The notes: generated by a model from the sequence alone, not told the origin. Shown: positions 53,307 through 62,934, counted from the first letter of the stretch. The stretch is 64,000 nucleotides of DNA from Runella slithyformis DSM 19594 (GCF_000218895.1 NC_015703.1:5345001-5409000); one strand, 5' to 3'. A program made the numbers and translations.

Positions 53307-54281
53307 TCATTCCTTCTTTTTAAACTCAGGATAATAAATCTGGCGTATCGTATAGGGCTTTTTGCCCTGCGATTCATAATACGTACGCATCAACAGCTCG
53401 GCCAAAATACCCATGCCCAGAAAATACCCGGCCGATAACAGCAGCAGAAAACCCATCATCGGCAGACTCCCTAAGGTCTCTTCCGGGTACTGCCACCACT
53501 GCCGCACCGCCAGCCCCCCGATCACCCCCGACGCCATGACCAGCCAAAACGCGATGCGTCCAAAAAAATGCATGGGCTTCGCGAGATACTTTTTCAAAAA
53601 ATACACCCACACGAGGTCACTCATCACTTTCACCGTCCGTCCCAGGCCGTATTTTGATGTACCCGCCAACCGGGGGCGGTGATTGGCCCGAACCTCCGTC
53701 ATCCGTGCTCCTTCCATGGCAGCGAGTACGGGAATAAAGCGGTGAAGCTCACCGTAAAGCGGCAGTTTTTTGGCTAACGGTGACCGAAATACCTTGAGAG
53801 TACTTCCGTAATCATGGAGATGAACCCCCAAAAGCCTGCGAATCAGCCCATTGGCGAGTTGGCTCGGCAGCTTTCGGGTCAGATAGTGATCTTTTCGGTC
53901 CCCGCGCACGGAAGCCACCAAATCATAATTCTCTTTTTGGGCCAGGGCCAACATGGCCGGAATATCAGCGGGGTCATTTTGCCCGTCACCGTCGAGGGTG
54001 ACAATGTATTTCCCCCGCGCCACTTCAATACCGGCCGCCATCGCCCCGCTTTGACCGTAATTTTTCTGCAGATCTACCACCACCGGCATTCCGGCCAACG
54101 GATGCAGGGCTTCCGCAAGGGTCGCGTCCGTGGAACCGTCGTTGACAATGATGACCTCATACATGTATCCATGCAGGGCGGTCCTGATTTCCGCAAGCAA
54201 CGGACGAATGTTTTCCGCCTCGTTGTACACTCCGATGACGATAGAGACCAGCAGGTCGTCCGTGGGTATTTTCAGCGTCAT
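53307..54281 (-). CDS. Family 2 glycosyltransferase with membrane tail (DPM1/GtrB-like)
   Basis: 324 residues. The GT-A catalytic domain begins VSIVIGVYNEAENIRPLL (12-29) and has the metal motif region VTLDGDGQNDP. Two C-terminal helices (about 235-255 and 270-292) anchor it in the membrane. Members of this type transfer glucose or related sugars to undecaprenyl phosphate for use by GT-C enzymes. The adjacent ArnT-like gene would be such a user. The gene is 177 bp from the ArnT-like gene on the same strand. Confidence 0.88.
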   Translation of the reverse strand: MTLKIPTDDLLVSIVIGVYNEAENIRPLLAEIRTALHGYMYEVIIVNDGSTDATLAEALHPLAGMPVVVDLQKNYGQSGAMAAGIEVARGKYIVTLDGDGQNDPADIPAMLALAQKENYDLVASVRGDRKDHYLTRKLPSQLANGLIRRLLGVHLHDYGSTLKVFRSPLAKKLPLYGELHRFIPVLAAMEGARMTEVRANHRPRLAGTSKYGLGRTVKVMSDLVWVYFLKKYLAKPMHFFGRIAFWLVMASGVIGGLAVRQWWQYPEETLGSLPMMGFLLLLSAGYFLGMGILAELLMRTYYESQGKKPYTIRQIYYPEFKKKE

Positions 54282-54336
54282 AAAAATGGCGATTTCTTCT
54301 TTAATCTGAGCCGTAATTTTTTTAACAAATTGTATT

Positions 54337-54428
54337 ACACAGAGTTACTCAGAGTACCCAAAGAGGTTCACAGAGTTTGTTTTTCTCCGTGGTTCTCTTT
54401 TAAATACTCCATGGCCCTCTGTGTAAAA
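54337..54428. repeat. CAGAGTT-type dispersed intergenic repeat
   Basis: ACACAGAGTTACTCAGAG-like words and their reverse complement (CCTCTGTGTAAAAC) flank the gap between the GT2 and ArnT-like genes. The same family occurs at 62797-62916. Such repeats are seen in many Bacteroidetes and Chlorobi intergenic regions. Confidence 0.65.
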
Positions 54429-54458
54429 CTAATCTTCCACATTATTTCACAGTTACTT

Positions 54459-56057
54459 TCACTCAAACCGCACTATTTTAGCCGGGCGCTCGGGGTAGAG
54501 CAGTATTCTCCCGTATTCTGTGTATTTTTCCCCCGCTAAATTAGCCGAATCCGCAATGTAATACGCCCCCGGTATCTTTTCCGACGTCATCGTCAGTACC
54601 CGCCGCCGCAGGGCCGAAAGATGAAAACTGTTGACATCCGTCGAGCCGTCATCGCCGAGGGTCTGCCGATAGCTGTACAAAGGCAGCGGTCTCCCCTGCG
54701 CATCCAGCGTCAGGCGAGCCGCCCGTTCGTTGTCCTCCCGGTAGCGTTGCCGCTTCTCTTTGCGCGGCGGAACAAACAGAAAGTTGAACGAGATCCGCGC
54801 AATCAACAAAAAAATAATAAATATATCCAACCGGCGCGCCGGTGTTTTCCAGAACACCCACGTACATCCCGCCAATACGGTCATGGTCAGGGCGCATACT
54901 CCGTACACTTCGGGCAGGTCCCGGGTTGATTTGATCCACAACGCCACCCAAATCGCTGCCGACGTAAGGCCCATGGCTCCGCCGTACACCCACTCCACCC
55001 ATCTTCGCGGCCGGCTTCCTTCGGCGGGGCTGTAATAGGCCTGCACCAAGGGCGTAAAAAACAACGGCAACAGCATCAGCGTATAGCGCGCATATACCTG
55101 CGGCGACACCCAATACACCGCCACATTGGCCACAAAGATCAAACCGCAAAAGGTCAGAAAGGGATCGCCCCTCCACAGATCCGACGGCCGGGGCCGAATC
55201 AAAAAGACCGCCAATAAGGTAAACGGCAGAAAATGAAAAATAAATTCGAACGGAAACGTCGCAAGGTGCTCCATGGTTGCCTGCCATCCAAACGCCAGGC
55301 CCGTCCGCTTTGCACTTTCACTCCACAATATCTCCACGGCTTTGCCCAACGGAAAACCGAACTGCGCTGCACTCAGGGTATAGTAGGTACCCACCAAACC
55401 GACAAAAAGGGCTATCCCCGCAAAATGGGCGGGATGCCAAAGCACCCGCCACTTGCGTTGATAACCCAGCCATACCCCCAATGTGACGCCCTGAAAGACC
55501 AACGAAGGCAGGCCTTTCATCATGAACCCCAGCGTGGTGAGCAGGTACGAAAGCAAAAACAAGGCCCAATAATTCTTTTTTCGATCAAAGGCATAGACCG
55601 CCATAAAACCCGAAAAGGTGACCCACGAATAGGTGCTGTCAATGAGCCCGAACAGGGTTTCATAAAACAGCACCCGTCCGTTCACCAGTTGCAGCAGGGC
55701 CACCACGGCAGCGGTTTGATAGGAAACATACCGTCGCAGGCACCAAAAGATCGTCAGCGAATAGCCCACCACCGACACGGCCATCGGAAAGCGTAAACTC
55801 CACGCGGAATAATCGCCCCACAACCGATACGACCCCAGGATCAACCAGTTGTACAGGGGCGGTTTGTTGAAATAAAAGTTTCCGTTCAGCGTCGGTGTGA
55901 GGTAGTTGCCCGTCAGATCCATTTCCAGCGCCACCAACGCCCGCCGCGCCTCATCGGTCGACATATCCAGCGGAATGTACCCCAAATGGGAAAACAGCGC
56001 CGGCACGGCCAGCAGCACGGCGAGCAGGTGGTATGGATTAGGGATCGTTTTCTTCAT
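54459..56057 (-). CDS. ArnT-like GT-C glycosyltransferase (family 39/83 type)
   Basis: 532 residues with about 11 to 12 transmembrane helices. The first periplasmic loop carries MSTDEARRALVALEM with the catalytic acid pair and LNGNFYFNKPPLYNWL, the PMT_2/ArnT signature. A soluble C-terminal tail follows the last helix. Such enzymes move a sugar from a polyprenyl phosphate to lipid A, protein or glycan in the periplasm. With the GT2 upstream donor maker, a lipid A or polysaccharide modification is likely. Confidence 0.86.
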   Translation of the reverse strand: MKKTIPNPYHLLAVLLAVPALFSHLGYIPLDMSTDEARRALVALEMDLTGNYLTPTLNGNFYFNKPPLYNWLILGSYRLWGDYSAWSLRFPMAVSVVGYSLTIFWCLRRYVSYQTAAVVALLQLVNGRVLFYETLFGLIDSTYSWVTFSGFMAVYAFDRKKNYWALFLLSYLLTTLGFMMKGLPSLVFQGVTLGVWLGYQRKWRVLWHPAHFAGIALFVGLVGTYYTLSAAQFGFPLGKAVEILWSESAKRTGLAFGWQATMEHLATFPFEFIFHFLPFTLLAVFLIRPRPSDLWRGDPFLTFCGLIFVANVAVYWVSPQVYARYTLMLLPLFFTPLVQAYYSPAEGSRPRRWVEWVYGGAMGLTSAAIWVALWIKSTRDLPEVYGVCALTMTVLAGCTWVFWKTPARRLDIFIIFLLIARISFNFLFVPPRKEKRQRYREDNERAARLTLDAQGRPLPLYSYRQTLGDDGSTDVNSFHLSALRRRVLTMTSEKIPGAYYIADSANLAGEKYTEYGRILLYPERPAKIVRFE

Positions 56058-56217
56058 TCAGTGGTGGTTAAAACCGAAAAATGTAAAACCGCAAAACTGC
56101 GAAATGTAAAACCGCGATACTGCCTTACGAGTTCTGTAGCAACCGTAACCGCGAAGTTCTTCCCTCTTAACTTTTACACTGCGAAGCCTCCTTTTACATT
56201 TTTCGGTTTTTCGGTTA

Positions 56218-56250
56218 TGGGTCGGGCAGACGCAAGGCCTGCCCCTACGG
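56218..56250. repeat. GGGCAG/CTGCCC palindromic intergenic repeat
   Basis: GGGCAG (56224-56229) and CTGCCC (56239-56244) form a stem around a 9-nt loop, followed by CTACGG. A decayed copy lies near 58810-58840. Two near-identical words TGTAAAACCGC occur nearby (from 56088). Confidence 0.55.
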
Positions 56251-56290
56251 ATTAACGGGTTACCTTTACCCTTTTGCGGTTCAACAGAAT

Positions 56291-57943
56291 CTAGTTACAG
56301 AAACTGACATCGCCCTTAATTTGGTATTGAAAGGTTAACTTTGAGTTAGCGGTTCCGGTTTTAAAAGGTTGAGAAAAAGTATCTGCCCCGTAGTATAAAC
56401 GGGCTTCGTAGTCGGTATTGGGCTCCAGCCCCACAAAGCTTCCTTTTCCATCGCTGCCAAACTGCGTACTCGGCCAGGTACCGGGCGACGTATTCGCCTT
56501 GCCGAAATAAATGGTGGCGGGCGACGTAACCTCAAACTTCTTCCCGTTTGCGCAGGTTGCTTTGGCTTCCGCTTCTACAGTCACCGTATTTCCGGGCGCC
56601 GGAGGGGTCAGTTTTAACTGCGCAGAGATCGCACACAGCTCGTCCTTGTATTCAAACGCCTTAAACCCCGAAGCGGTAAACACCTCCGCTGACATACTGC
56701 GCCCTGAGGGGGCCTTCGAAGCGCCGGGAAAATAAATGCTCGCGGAGCCATCGGCCCCAATGGAACCATCGTAGCGGTACTCATCCGTGTCAGAAAAATT
56801 CCCCTTATATACATAATAAAAGGCCTGCCCCGCAGGCAATCCGGTCACGGTGAAATAGGTCGCATCACAACGATTCAACGCCTGCCAGCCAATGGCCCGG
56901 TCAGAAAAGTGGGTGACCGTAAACTTCACGCCCAGTCCGCCACCCTGCGGCTCCACTTTCGTCATTTGCTCAAAGGACCACACACCCGTATTTTCATCGT
57001 ACACGTATACCTGCAGATCATCCCCCGCCTTTACCTTTTGTTTGGTGATCGGATGAACGAACTCCGGCGAAATGGTCGTACTCACCGTCACGGGGTTACT
57101 GAAAGAAGCCACTTTGTTGCCTTGCGGATCGATCAGCTCTACCGATAGGTAGCCGGCCGGCTGTAAGGAAGCCTTCACATTCGTTTTTCCTTCGGCGTCT
57201 TTCGCCAATACAATATTGGCACTGAGGGCCGTACCCGTCAGGGCCGACGGGGTCTGCGTAGAATACGAAGAAATCCTGGCCGTAACGGGTGTGACGACCG
57301 GATTGCCTTTCTCGTCCCGTAACTGGGTATTTTGGGCAAATGAGATCGTGGTCTGTACGGGGGCTGCGTTGGCAGTGGCAGGAGCTGAAACCGTGATCTG
57401 CTTGGGGGCCGTCAATCCCGACGCGGTCGATGCCGGCATCGCTTCGGTCTTTACGCCTACTCCCGCCGGCGGATCGGACTCTTTCACCAATCGAATCGTA
57501 AAGGGAGTATTGAGTGCCTGGATCAACGGAACCGTCAGGCTCGAAGGAATGTACCCCGCCGCATCTGCCACAATCTTTATTTCGGCCGGGGCCACCACTG
57601 AAGGCACGGCCCCCATCAAACCCAGGTACAGATTTCCCCGGTCGGCGGTAAAATCACGCATCGCTTTGCCCTCAAAGTTGACAACACGACCCGCATCTTT
57701 TCCGGTAATGAGAATTTTAACGGGTACCGACAGCGGCACGCCCGTTTTGGCGTCTACGATCACGCCCTGCACCAGCGTTTTGGCGGGTTGGTATTTTAAT
57801 TTATAGGTCAGGTTGGCAAAAGGCTCCACCTTGGTCATGTCTGTAATGGCTTTGCAACCCATCATCAGGGTCAATAAAACCCAAAAACCGGCCGAAAATG
57901 TAAAGCGGGCTTGGGAAAGGTAAGTAAGCGGTGATTTTTTCAT
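56291..57943 (-). CDS. Surface lipoprotein, paralogue of the 48433 gene (module B)
   Basis: 550 residues with lipobox LMMGC (Cys30). The N-terminal 355 residues mirror those of the lipoprotein at 48433-51195: both carry the block HP-x4-V-x-AGD-x5-Y-x-YD (here FVHPITKQKVKAGD at 296-309) and then a Cys-opened segment. In place of five repeats it has two different cysteine-containing C-terminal domains of about 95 residues. The early part also has a carboxypeptidase-regulatory-like strand pattern (GVIVDAKTGVPLSVPVKI). The partner barrel lies 97 bp upstream. Function unknown. Confidence 0.72.
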   Translation of the reverse strand: MKKSPLTYLSQARFTFSAGFWVLLTLMMGCKAITDMTKVEPFANLTYKLKYQPAKTLVQGVIVDAKTGVPLSVPVKILITGKDAGRVVNFEGKAMRDFTADRGNLYLGLMGAVPSVVAPAEIKIVADAAGYIPSSLTVPLIQALNTPFTIRLVKESDPPAGVGVKTEAMPASTASGLTAPKQITVSAPATANAAPVQTTISFAQNTQLRDEKGNPVVTPVTARISSYSTQTPSALTGTALSANIVLAKDAEGKTNVKASLQPAGYLSVELIDPQGNKVASFSNPVTVSTTISPEFVHPITKQKVKAGDDLQVYVYDENTGVWSFEQMTKVEPQGGGLGVKFTVTHFSDRAIGWQALNRCDATYFTVTGLPAGQAFYYVYKGNFSDTDEYRYDGSIGADGSASIYFPGASKAPSGRSMSAEVFTASGFKAFEYKDELCAISAQLKLTPPAPGNTVTVEAEAKATCANGKKFEVTSPATIYFGKANTSPGTWPSTQFGSDGKGSFVGLEPNTDYEARLYYGADTFSQPFKTGTANSKLTFQYQIKGDVSFCN

Positions 57944-58040
57944 AAGTATATCGTTTTTCGAGGTAAGAGGTAATTGGTTTTGCAGTAATGTGCCTGTATT
58001 TACCGGCCACAGGTTGACCGTAAAGAATTCCGTGATTTTT

Positions 58041-58763
58041 TTACCAAAATTTTCCCAAATTATAAGACAGTCCGATATTCACGATCGGATAGTATTTAAC
58101 CGGTGCCAGGTTCTGCTCGATCACCGCTCCCTGGTCGGAAGAAGGCTCCAGCATGTTGGTGGTCCGGAAGCTGATCTTCGGCGATTGCATGTAGAAAAAA
58201 CCGGCATCAAACGATACTTTGAACCGATTCTTCAAAAAAGGCTGTCCCCAGCCCAACCCCACGTACGGGGCGGTTTTGTTGAAGCTTGCCTTGCCGTCCA
58301 GGGTACCGACCTCATCCACGGTAAAGACCACATCGTTAAATTTCACGTCTTTGGTGGGTTTACCGAAAAACGTCATTTCGTTGAGGTTGTAGTACAGTCC
58401 GCCCGTCAGGTGCAGCCCGAGATTTTTGAACGGATAGAGATCCAACAGCAGATTCGCCGACTTCAGGCTCGCTTTTACATCAAAGCCGATCTGGAGGTCC
58501 TCCGTATCTTTCCCGCTCAGGATCCGGGTCTGATAGGAGAAGGCATTGACTCCCACCCGCAGGTTGAGCCGTCGGTGCAGCGCCACCGCCACCCCGCCGC
58601 CCAGCCCGGCCGTGCCGCCGTGGACCATCACCGCCACGCCCGGACGATATACACTGACCTTACGGGGCGCATTTCCCTGACCCGCCACCTCGGCCGAGGC
58701 CGACGATTGACTTCGCCCCGCCAGGGGAAGGGCAAAAAGAATTACTAATAGAGCACTTTTCAT
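58041..58763 (-). CDS. Outer-membrane beta-barrel protein (module B)
   Basis: From ATG 58763 (MKSALLVILFALPLAGRSQ signal peptide) the protein has 240 residues. The strand pattern and the C-terminal LSYNLGKFW fit a small outer-membrane barrel. The block FFYMQSPKISFRTTNMLEP and IEQNLAPVKYYP aligns with the module A barrel (YYLGSPKVEMDFEG, IEKNMQGYRFLP), so the two are paralogues. Confidence 0.72.
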   Translation of the reverse strand: MKSALLVILFALPLAGRSQSSASAEVAGQGNAPRKVSVYRPGVAVMVHGGTAGLGGGVAVALHRRLNLRVGVNAFSYQTRILSGKDTEDLQIGFDVKASLKSANLLLDLYPFKNLGLHLTGGLYYNLNEMTFFGKPTKDVKFNDVVFTVDEVGTLDGKASFNKTAPYVGLGWGQPFLKNRFKVSFDAGFFYMQSPKISFRTTNMLEPSSDQGAVIEQNLAPVKYYPIVNIGLSYNLGKFW

Positions 58764-58931
58764 ATAGTTGTTTGGGTTTAATGGCATTTTTTACATTTCT
58801 ATTTTATGAGTCAGGCAGAGGTCCCAACATTGCCCCTACATTTTACCCCACGCACGCGCCCCCCTTTTACATTCACCATTTTGCAGTTTATCGGTTTTTC
58901 CCTTTATCGGTTTTTCCGTTTCAATTCTCCC

Positions 58932-60065
58932 CTAAAAACTCCCTCCCACCGCCAGTTGAAATCCCTTGGTATTTTCCCCAAAGGCCTTCACCACGATGCC
59001 CATCGTCAGGCCGTTGTGGAGGACGTACAGCAATCCGTATTTTTGATAGGTCGACGGACGATACCCGCCCGACCCCATAAAAGCGGCCCCCGGACGCACC
59101 ACGTTCCAGCCGAAATGCGCCGTGAAGGCCATCCGCCCCTGCCACAATTCATAGCCGGCCAGCCAGGTCGCCTGTTGGTAGCGCGCCGCACTGCCGCCGC
59201 GTCGCAGCTCTTCTTTCATGTAGCCGTCGTTCAGCAGCTCTACGCCCGTCGACAGCGCGTGGGCCTTGGTCAGGCGGTAGCCCCCCAGGAGATTGACGCC
59301 AAACATCGGGCACGAACGCTCCGGAAACGCATCCCGCGCCGCCATCACCCGCACCGACGCCAGCGCCACCGCCCGCCCAAACCACCGCTTCGACAGCATC
59401 GGCGCTTTGCCCCACGCCTGCGGGTCGGGGAGCTTCATCGCGGGCGGGCCATAGACCAGCCCCACCCCCACCGACGGCACGTTGAGGCCCTGATTGGGTT
59501 GCCATACACCCGCATTGGATAAATGACGGTACTCCAGCGACAGCACCCCGGCCCACCGGCCCGACAGCCGCCTTCTCGCGTACACGCCTACGCCCGTCAT
59601 GCCGTTGGGGTGAGAGCCGAAATTTCGGTTGGGATTCAAAAGGGGATCATATATCTTACTCACGTACGAGATCCCCAGCGACAGGCGCACCGACAGACTG
59701 AACGCGGGCCGGTACCAAAGCAGTGGCTCCATATACGCGCCCGCCCCGACCGAATGCCCCAGGGCCTGCGGATTGCGAAAAGAATAATAATTGAGGTAAC
59801 CGCCGGCCCGAAAAAAACAGTTGCACTGCTGCCACGCCCGTTGGGTGGTTTGCAGCCGGCTCAGCGCCAGCTCCACCCCCACGGGCGGATGCGCCGACGC
59901 GGGCGTTACTTTTTCGGGGAGCACGTATCCGTACTGAAGCATCCCTCCGATTTCCATCGGCGGGCTCGCGGCTTCCGTTTGCGCACAAGATACCACGGGA
60001 GTTATCAGGGTCACTGCCCCGATAAAAAAGAAGTACACCGGGATGCGTAGGGATAAGTTTTTCAT
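58932..60065 (-). CDS. PagL-family lipid A 3-O-deacylase (acyloxyacyl hydrolase)
   Basis: 377 residues with a signal peptide and a beta-barrel. EYRHLSNAGVWQPNQGLN contains His181 and Ser183 at the spacing of the PagL catalytic pair (YxHxSN...N-x-G). PagL removes the 3-O-acyl chain of lipid A in the outer membrane. It is longer than enterobacterial PagL, as usual for Bacteroidetes members. Its place among polysaccharide genes agrees with remodelling of the outer leaflet. Activity is inferred from the motif. Confidence 0.8.
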   Translation of the reverse strand: MKNLSLRIPVYFFFIGAVTLITPVVSCAQTEAASPPMEIGGMLQYGYVLPEKVTPASAHPPVGVELALSRLQTTQRAWQQCNCFFRAGGYLNYYSFRNPQALGHSVGAGAYMEPLLWYRPAFSLSVRLSLGISYVSKIYDPLLNPNRNFGSHPNGMTGVGVYARRRLSGRWAGVLSLEYRHLSNAGVWQPNQGLNVPSVGVGLVYGPPAMKLPDPQAWGKAPMLSKRWFGRAVALASVRVMAARDAFPERSCPMFGVNLLGGYRLTKAHALSTGVELLNDGYMKEELRRGGSAARYQQATWLAGYELWQGRMAFTAHFGWNVVRPGAAFMGSGGYRPSTYQKYGLLYVLHNGLTMGIVVKAFGENTKGFQLAVGGSF

Positions 60066-60280
60066 AACGTCCCATAAAAATAGTTTTTTTGGTCATTCTT
60101 TACTACAAAAAACCATAAAAGTTATCAATCGGCTTGCATCAAACCCTTACTTATTCTATTTTTGGAGACTCCCAAAGCACCCATTATGATCATTCTGTAA
60201 ATTGTATACTTAAAAGAGAAACAAAAAACCGCTCAGAAGAGCAAACACCAATTCCTCGCCCGAGAGGAAAACAAAAAAAT

Positions 60281-60296
60281 CCCCTCCTGAGAGGGG
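60281..60296. repeat. CCCCTC/GAGGGG hairpin, intergenic repeat
   Basis: CCCCTC-CTGA-GAGGGG followed by CAGGGGTGTGT. This is a recurring intergenic element type in Bacteroidetes and lies in the leader of the Wzi-like gene. Confidence 0.5.
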
Positions 60297-60341
60297 CAGG
60301 GGTGTGTCAATGACCAAGCCCCTGTACAACCACTCAACGTC

Positions 60342-61826
60342 ATGAAAAAATCTCTCCTGTTCTGTGCGCTGGTACTCCCGTTGGCCCTCAACGCCCAAAC
60401 CGATACCACCCAACATACTACCACCTATTTTGCCGAAGCCGGCGGCATGGCCGCCACCAATTCCCGGACGCCGTTCTGGCTGCGGGCCAACCAATTCGGC
60501 ACCGTACCGCTCGAAAACCCCTTTGCCTTTGTGCGGCTGGGCGGACAAACCATCCTTGGCACTGACCCGCGCAAACCCCAACTGCACCTGCAAGGGGAAC
60601 TCGTGGCCAACGCCGGCAAAACGTCCAATGTGCTGCTGCCCGCTGCCGCCGCCACGCTCCGCTTCCGAAAGTTTGAGATCTACGCCGGCCGCCGTAAAGA
60701 ATTCTTCGGCCTCGGCGATACCCTGCTCACCTCCGGCTCCTACGCCTGGTCCGGCAATGCCCTACCCCTACCCAAGGTCCAGATCGGCACGCGCGGCTTT
60801 GTGCCCATCGGCTTTACCAAGGGGCTGTTTGCGGTGCATGCCATGATGGCCCACGGGTGGTTTATCAATGCCGACTCCGTGCGCGGCTCTTACCTGCACC
60901 AAAAAGCCGTTTTTGTTCGACTCGGTAAACCCACTTGGAAAGTTCATTTCTACGCGGGGGTACATCACTTGGCCCAATGGGGCGGTCAATGGCGCAATCC
61001 GGTGAAAGGGAGCCGACTTACAATGGAGAACGGCAAATTACCTTCTGACTTCGCTACTTTTTTATCTATTTTCACCGCATCTGAGCCCTCTAATACCAGC
61101 TCCGTAAGCATTCAGGACGCTCTCAACCGAACCGGCAATCATTTAGGAACCATTGACTTTGCAATGAATTACAGCACCAACCGGTCAGAATGGCTCTTTT
61201 ATCATCAACACCCCTTCGACGACAAATCAGGCGTATTTTTTGTTAACTTCCCTGACGGTCTTTACGGTATTCGCTGGAAAAACAAGGCCTACTCCCAAAA
61301 TTCATTTCAGATCAAACAAGTGACTGTGGAGTTACTAAGCACAATGAGTCAAAGTGGGTTTACCTTGAATATAAACAAGAGACGTTTTGAGGGCGGGGAC
61401 GATTACTTTGTCAATTATCAATATCAGGAAGGATGGACTTATCAGAAGCGTGTAATCGGCACTTCGTTTATAACAATGCGAGAAGATGCACAAACTAAGT
61501 GGTATAACGTTAAAGGAGGTACGCTACAAAAGGCAAACATCAGCAACAACCGGGTTCAGGTACTTCATTTTGGCCTGATGGGACAACTCCACCCCTCTCT
61601 TCAATTTAGAATGCTGGCCTCCCAAAGTTGGAATCACGGCCGCCCGATACTGACAGACCCTGCTTTTCCGATGTCACAGTTCTCAGGGTTGCTGGAACTA
61701 AGCAAAACGACCACAGCCCTGGGAGGAGTACAACTTCAGGCCGCCGTGGCCGTTGACCAAGGGCCTTGGCTCCCTGCAACAGTGGGGCTCCGACTGGGCA
61801 TTCGTAAAACGGGATTCTCTTTTTAA
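60342..61826 (+). CDS. Capsule assembly Wzi-like outer-membrane protein
   Basis: 494 residues with a signal peptide ending ALNAQ (about residue 19). The barrel pattern and opening TTTYFAEAGGMAATNSRTPFWLRANQFGT are those of the Bacteroidetes capsule assembly Wzi family. Wzi binds capsule or exopolysaccharide at the cell surface. The gene is the only plus-strand gene of this polysaccharide region and ends convergently with rfbD, overlapping by 4 bp. Confidence 0.85.
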   Translation: MKKSLLFCALVLPLALNAQTDTTQHTTTYFAEAGGMAATNSRTPFWLRANQFGTVPLENPFAFVRLGGQTILGTDPRKPQLHLQGELVANAGKTSNVLLPAAAATLRFRKFEIYAGRRKEFFGLGDTLLTSGSYAWSGNALPLPKVQIGTRGFVPIGFTKGLFAVHAMMAHGWFINADSVRGSYLHQKAVFVRLGKPTWKVHFYAGVHHLAQWGGQWRNPVKGSRLTMENGKLPSDFATFLSIFTASEPSNTSSVSIQDALNRTGNHLGTIDFAMNYSTNRSEWLFYHQHPFDDKSGVFFVNFPDGLYGIRWKNKAYSQNSFQIKQVTVELLSTMSQSGFTLNINKRRFEGGDDYFVNYQYQEGWTYQKRVIGTSFITMREDAQTKWYNVKGGTLQKANISNNRVQVLHFGLMGQLHPSLQFRMLASQSWNHGRPILTDPAFPMSQFSGLLELSKTTTALGGVQLQAAVAVDQGPWLPATVGLRLGIRKTGFSF

Positions 61827-62686
61827 TTCTTTTCCGGCAACAGAACCGACAGACAAGCCTTCAGACTATCTTTCCAGTACGGGACCGAAATGCTCAATGT
61901 TTCTTTGATTCTGGATTTATCCATGACCGAAAAAGCAGGCCGACGGGCCTTGGTGGGGTATTCGGAGGTCTTAAGCGGCTTTACGCGTACGCTGTAGTGC
62001 GCAAGTTCAAATATGGTCTTGGCAAAATCATACCACGAAATGGCCCCTTCATTGCTGTAATGATAGGTACCGTAAGCTGTACTTTCCGAGGAAATGATCG
62101 TCAAAATAGCCTCTGCCAAATCAATGGCGTAGGTGGGGGAGCCTACCTGATCGACAATGACCCCTAACTCCTCCCGGTCTTTGCCCAACCGTAACATGGT
62201 CTTGACAAAATTATTCGCAAACTCCGAATACAGCCAACTCGTCCGCAGGATGAAGTGTTCGGGCAACTGCCCGGCAATCGCCTGTTCTCCCTGAAGCTTG
62301 GTCAATCCGTACACGCTGACAGGCTCCGCCGGGTCATTTTCATTCAGCAACGCCGGACGATTTCCTTCAAACACAAAGTCAGTGGAAATATGAATGAGTA
62401 CCGCTCCGACGGCACGACAGGCAATGGCCACATTTTCCGCTCCCGTCCTGTTGATGGCCGCGGCAAGGTCGGTTTCGTCCTCGGCTTTGTCCACGGCCGT
62501 ATAGGCGGCACAATTGATGACATAACGCGGACGCTCTTTTTCAAAAAGCCTTTCCAACTGCGCCCTATCCAAAATATTTCCTTCCCGTTCATCCGGGAAT
62601 CCAATGGTTGTCACATTTTTTCGTTGAGCCACTTCTTTCAGGCATTGCCCCAGCTGTCCCGATGCTCCCAATACGATCGTATGCAT
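61823..62686 (-). CDS. rfbD: dTDP-4-dehydrorhamnose reductase
   Basis: 287 residues of the RmlD family. It has the NAD(P) motif GASGQLGQ (8-15), the active YGLTKLQGEQ, and the sugar region RTSWLYSEFANNFVKTML. It makes dTDP-L-rhamnose, the last step of the rfbA-B-C-D pathway; rfbA and the end of rfbB follow upstream. rfbC is not in view and may lie beyond the window or elsewhere. Confidence 0.94.
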   Translation of the reverse strand: MHTIVLGASGQLGQCLKEVAQRKNVTTIGFPDEREGNILDRAQLERLFEKERPRYVINCAAYTAVDKAEDETDLAAAINRTGAENVAIACRAVGAVLIHISTDFVFEGNRPALLNENDPAEPVSVYGLTKLQGEQAIAGQLPEHFILRTSWLYSEFANNFVKTMLRLGKDREELGVIVDQVGSPTYAIDLAEAILTIISSESTAYGTYHYSNEGAISWYDFAKTIFELAHYSVRVKPLKTSEYPTKARRPAFSVMDKSRIKETLSISVPYWKDSLKACLSVLLPEKN

Positions 62687-62796
62687 ACACTAATGAATGT
62701 TTAAGTTATGATATTATGAAACGGGGACAGTACAATTTCTTATACTATTAATTACCACCTAGTGGTCTGACATTTTAATTTTGTATAATAATTTTT

Positions 62797-62916
62797 ACCA
62801 CAGAGTGCCACTGAGGTTAACACAGAGTTTCACAGAGTGCAAAATGACTTTAAAATAAGTAATTAAACTTTAGATACACTAGTAAACAGAGTTTTACACT
62901 GAGTTACACGGAGACA
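62797..62916. repeat. CAGAGTT-type dispersed intergenic repeat
   Basis: ACCACAGAG, ACACAGAGTTTCACAGAG and ACACTGAGTTACACGGAGA repeat through the gap between rfbD and rfbA. Same family as 54337-54428. Confidence 0.65.
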
Positions 62917-62934
62917 ATTAAAATTTAATTCCGG

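Noticed and set aside
55233-55796. 187-codon open frame antisense to the ArnT-like gene
   Set aside because: The product is Gln, Arg and Lys rich without helices, while the sense frame has clear transmembrane pattern and catalytic motif.
58806-59522. 238-codon plus-strand frame across the PagL gene
   Set aside because: It is His, Arg and Pro rich and antisense to the catalytic PagL block; considered a shadow frame.
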